Origin: Nitrospirota bacterium
GTDB lineage: Bacteria > Nitrospirota > Nitrospiria > Nitrospirales > UBA8639
Direction: 5' to 3'
Length of the DNA stretch: 8,313 bases
Assembly: GCA_029879555.1 (NCBI GenBank)
Contig: JAOUQB010000090.1
Location: forward strand, 1 to 8,313
Shown here: positions 6,624-8,313 of the stretch, one piece after another
Numbering within the stretch: the stretch's first letter is position 1
Layout: every line of letters begins with the position of its first letter
Position numbers and translations under genes: made by a program
Notes under the pieces: generated by a model
Databases searched by the model: none
What the model was told of the DNA's origin: nothing
What the model saw: the letters and a program-made list of their open reading frames with translations, nothing else

Positions 6624-7259
6624 TTAATTTCGAATCACCCCATCTTGATTCATATGCAGAATATTAAACTGGCCATAACTGTTCGAAAGATTCAGGGTAA
6701 TCCCGGCTTTCGCCATAGTGGTTCCATTGCCAATTTCGGCTATCGTATATTCAAACCCTTCGGGTAAATGAATCTGGGCCCGATGGCCGCCTCCAGTAAA
6801 TGGATTGGTGATGGGGACACCGGTTGATTGCACTAGGTCCGGCACCGTAACCGTCGCCTGCCGGGCTTCGACATCGATAGAAAGATCAATCGCCACAACC
6901 AAGGGTTCCAACACGTCAGACATCGTACTATTAAACACAAAAAAATGGGTCGCACCGGGAGTCGTCGATTCCCCATGGAGAATTTTACGCAGGGCTTCAC
7001 GTTGATCGGAATTAGCCCGTTCATCAATCATGATCTGTTGCTTACCGTTGCCCTCGGCAACCTCACCTGGCCATTGAAACAATATGACAAAATTTAATCC
7101 GTTTAAGGGCGTGTCATTAAAATACCCTTCTTCAATAGACCCGGCAGCCATAGCTTCACAAAACCCATGGGTAGACGGAGCCTGAAATTGGCATCCACAC
7201 CCGTAGCTACAATTGCAATTGGAATATTCCACCCCACGAAGCATCCATTGATCAGCCAT
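6624..7259 (-). CDS. DUF1326 family protein with CxCxxxCxC motif
   Basis: A 211-residue soluble protein of the DUF1326 family, with no established function known to me. It lacks a signal peptide or membrane helix. Near the N-terminus YSNCNCSYGCGCQF gives Cys15, Cys17, Cys21 and Cys23, followed by His31 and Cys34. This compact thiol cluster suits zinc or copper(I) binding, or a redox role. Further family-like landmarks are IMIDERANSDQREALRKIL (76-94), a central beta-rich part, and GGGHRAQIHLPEGFEY (156-171). The ATG is well fixed by AGGAGG (7270-7265) with a 5-nt spacer. It is the upstream gene of a two-gene minus-strand unit with the DUF2182 membrane protein, 113 bp to its proposed ATG (71 bp to the TTG). 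Adjacent DUF1326 and DUF2182 genes recur in bacteria, supporting a shared task, plausibly a soluble metal carrier or sensor with a membrane partner. That function is inferred. Confidence 0.88.
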   Translation of the reverse strand: MADQWMLRGVEYSNCNCSYGCGCQFQAPSTHGFCEAMAAGSIEEGYFNDTPLNGLNFVILFQWPGEVAEGNGKQQIMIDERANSDQREALRKILHGESTTPGATHFFVFNSTMSDVLEPLVVAIDLSIDVEARQATVTVPDLVQSTGVPITNPFTGGGHRAQIHLPEGFEYTIAEIGNGTTMAKAGITLNLSNSYGQFNILHMNQDGVIRN

Positions 7260-7543
7260 CAGATCCTCCTGTTGCAGTCCTCTTCAACCATTCCTCAGAT
7301 CGGGAGGGTTGTATCATGGCACTCACGCCAATTTCCACCGAATCCAGCTTCCAAGCCTTTTAAGAACAGAAGTCACTGACTCTATGCTGTGGTCTCCTCA
7401 GGATCTCCCATTTCGACGAAAAATAGGAGTAGGCAAAACCATAACAAACCGATTACACTAGACCGAGCATTCAGGAACAGAGGCTGAAGCGAACATACCA
7501 TTCTCTCAATTGCTTTTACCATTCAAGAAAGGACGAAGCACTC
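7260..7543. other. Divergent intergenic region, nothing firm
   Basis: This gap separates the DUF1326 gene (minus) from the 136-aa gene (plus) and must hold promoters for both. The Shine-Dalgarno AGGAGG for DUF1326 lies at its left edge (7265-7270) and AAAGGA for the 136-aa gene at 7528-7533. TACACT (7454-7459) is a possible plus-strand -10, but no acceptable -35 stands 16-18 bp before it. TGGC-ACTCAC-GCCA (starting near 7318) is a small inverted repeat of little weight. I see no gene here. Confidence 0.3.
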
Positions 7544-7954
7544 ATGGCCGAGCAACACAAGCAATATGCTGAAGGAAAATCTGGGGAACTCTACGGATAT
7601 ACGGGGACCGCACCGGAAGGGACGATCCCCCTGGTAAAAGATGATGGCGCCACACTCACACCCGCAGGCCTCAAATATTGTCAGCGACGAGGCTACCCTT
7701 CGCCCATGGTTGCCACCCTCCGGGTCCTTCACGATCAATATCAAGCCCCAGCCGTTGGCTATGCTATTGAAGCGTCGGCCCTTAACGCAGAGATGATGCT
7801 CGAGAAACAAAACAATACGAAAGCCATGTCGGAACGGCTCCGATTAGACTGGGAGCAACAGGACAAAGCCTTCAAAGCCAATGTCGCCGCCGCGGCCAAA
7901 GCCGAAGCTTCGGCCGCCACTGAGGGGAAAAAACTCACCGAAGCCAAACCCTAG
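7544..7954 (+). CDS. Hypothetical protein, 136 aa, helical Ala/Lys-rich C-terminus
   Basis: I do not recognise this protein. It is soluble, with no signal peptide or membrane segment. The N-terminal part (1-70) is mixed, with Gly-rich turns (GKSGELYGYTGTAPEGTIPL), a single Cys46 in GLKYCQRRGYPSP, and VATLRVLHDQY. From about residue 74 to 132 it should be almost entirely helical, with charged stretches (MMLEKQNNTKAMSERLRLDWEQQDKAF) leading into an Ala-rich, Lys/Glu-containing run (KANVAAAAKAEASAATEGKK). This could be a coiled coil or simply low complexity. The ATG has AAAGGA (7528-7533) 10 nt upstream, a slightly long spacer. Codon use resembles the neighbouring genes, so nothing marks it as newly acquired. 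It is followed after 46 bp by a Lys-rich microprotein gene on the same strand, and the two may form an operon. No function is offered. Confidence 0.75.
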   Translation: MAEQHKQYAEGKSGELYGYTGTAPEGTIPLVKDDGATLTPAGLKYCQRRGYPSPMVATLRVLHDQYQAPAVGYAIEASALNAEMMLEKQNNTKAMSERLRLDWEQQDKAFKANVAAAAKAEASAATEGKKLTEAKP

Positions 7955-8000
7955 CCTTCATGAACAAATCAACACTGCCACATTTACAAGGAGCATCCCC

Positions 8001-8093
8001 ATGGGAAAAAGTCAGGACGCCAAAAAAGAAACCAAAAAGAAACCAACCAAATCCCTGAAAGAAAAACGCGCTGACAAAAAAGCTAAAAAATAA
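8001..8093 (+). CDS. 30-aa Lys-rich microprotein
   Basis: A very small gene starting MGKSQDAKKETKKKP and ending RADKKAKK. Of 30 residues, 13 are Lys and 1 is Arg, against 4 acidic ones, so the peptide is strongly basic and probably disordered or helical on binding. The start is set by AAGGAG (7988-7993), 7 nt before the ATG, which is one of the best ribosome-binding sites in the window. The same frame is open further upstream, inside the 136-aa gene, but no such site precedes it. The combination of strong Shine-Dalgarno, ATG, stop and a strong hairpin soon after the stop argues for a real translated gene. The high charge suggests binding to nucleic acid or ribosomes, or to another polyanion; this is inference. 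Confidence 0.62.
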   Translation: MGKSQDAKKETKKKPTKSLKEKRADKKAKK

Positions 8094-8116
8094 TTCTACT
8101 CCTCTATTCGTTTCTT

Positions 8117-8153
8117 CTCGCCCTGCTGGCGAGGGAGTTATCCTTCGCCAGCA
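8117..8153. repeat. Strong hairpin with an overlapping alternative stem
   Basis: TGCTGGCGAGGGA (8124-8136) pairs with TCCTTCGCCAGCA (8141-8153) over 13 bp, including one G-U, around a 4-nt GTTA loop. An alternative shorter stem, CTCGCC (8117-8122) with GGCGAG (8128-8133), uses part of the same bases, so the two cannot form together. It begins 24-30 nt after the microprotein stop, where a terminator would be expected, but no T-run follows in either direction. It may act as a transcript-end stabiliser, a Rho-type or atypical terminator, or a dispersed palindromic repeat. Confidence 0.6.
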
Positions 8154-8180
8154 CGGTTCAACCCGTAAATATTTCCTAGC

Positions 8181-8197
8181 TTCTCACTCAGTGAGAA
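8181..8197. repeat. Inverted repeat TTCTCACT-C-AGTGAGAA
   Basis: A perfect 8+8 inverted repeat with one central base; as RNA it would be a 7-bp stem with a TCA loop. It lies 27 bp past the hairpin at 8124-8153 and has no T-run after it. It may be an operator for a gene beyond the right edge, or part of a 3' region. A related arm pair occurs at 8220-8236. Confidence 0.45.
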
Positions 8198-8219
8198 AAG
8201 GATTAATTCCTCCTGACCA

Positions 8220-8236
8220 TTTCTCGCTCTGAGAAA
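8220..8236. repeat. Inverted repeat TTTCTC-GCTCT-GAGAAA
   Basis: A 6+6 perfect inverted repeat with a 5-nt centre. Its arms (TTCTC/GAGAA) match those of the repeat at 8181-8197, with the two centres 39 bp apart (8189 and 8228), roughly four helical turns. The function is unknown. Confidence 0.4.
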
Positions 8237-8313
8237 CGGGCAAGCCAAAATCCAATCCACCAGAAAACAGGAACAAAAGATACCTGTTCTTCCGTCTGTC
8301 CACACCAACTATT
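8237..8313. other. Right edge, no gene visible
   Basis: A-rich sequence with one weak inverted repeat, AACAGG (8266-8271) with CCTGTT (8283-8288) around 11 nt. No convincing start codon with a Shine-Dalgarno and no RNA gene is seen before the window ends. From 8094 to the end, the only structure is the set of inverted repeats listed separately. Confidence 0.35.

Noticed and set aside
6411..6767. 118-codon plus-strand open frame between the two DUF genes
   Set aside because: It overlaps the ends of both minus-strand genes, has no ribosome-binding site and shows no recognisable protein features.
7881..8000. N-terminal extension of the Lys-rich microprotein
   Set aside because: The frame is open upstream, but it overlaps the 136-aa gene out of frame and has no ribosome-binding site, whereas the ATG at 8001 has a strong one.
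1..8313. Mobile element, CRISPR array, toxin-antitoxin or phage island
   Set aside because: No direct-repeat arrays, terminal inverted repeats, integrase, transposase or toxin-like motifs were seen, and gene style is uniform across the window.

Overview
The window is ordinary bacterial chromosome of moderate GC, densely coded on both strands, with no rRNA, tRNA, CRISPR array, transposase or phage gene. Taxonomy is uncertain. The protein mix (MacA/MacB-type exporter, RhlE-like helicase, thiol peroxidase of the glutathione-peroxidase family, GlgC, a DUF1326/DUF2182 pair) fits a Gram-negative, possibly a Nitrospirota-like or proteobacterial genome. That is an impression from protein style, not a demonstrated assignment.

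Layout. (1) 1-2104, minus strand: a compact ABC exporter operon transcribed as membrane fusion protein, then ATPase (4-nt GTGA overlap), then an FtsX/MacB-type permease that runs off the left edge. (2) 2211-2252: an intrinsic terminator separating that operon from the upstream gene. (3) 2278-3582, minus: a DEAD-box RNA helicase with an Arg/Gly/Pro/Asn-rich tail containing a 13-residue tandem repeat. (4) 3583-3844: a divergent intergenic region with a perfect 7-bp inverted repeat. (5) 3845-4336, plus: a Cys-type glutathione peroxidase. (6) 4455-5675, plus: glgC, preceded by a plausible sigma70-type promoter whose -35 is overlapped by a 12-bp palindrome. (7) 5716-7259, minus: a two-gene unit in which a soluble Cys-motif DUF1326 protein is followed by a polytopic, Met/Cys/His-rich DUF2182 membrane protein. 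(8) 7544-8093, plus: an unrecognised 136-aa protein followed by a 30-aa, extremely Lys-rich microprotein with its own good Shine-Dalgarno. (9) 8094-8313: no gene visible, but a long hairpin and further inverted repeats.

How they work together. The exporter genes form one machine: a periplasmic adaptor, a cytoplasmic ATPase and a permease, probably needing an outer-membrane channel not present here. The helicase, peroxidase and GlgC are independent housekeeping or stress genes. The DUF1326/DUF2182 pair is the least understood part. Its conserved thiol, Met and His content suggests metal (perhaps copper) handling, but this is inference. The microprotein and its 136-aa neighbour look like a small uncharacterised operon. 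Nothing in the window is clear proof of a wholly new system; the best candidates for follow-up are the DUF pair and the 7544-8153 segment.
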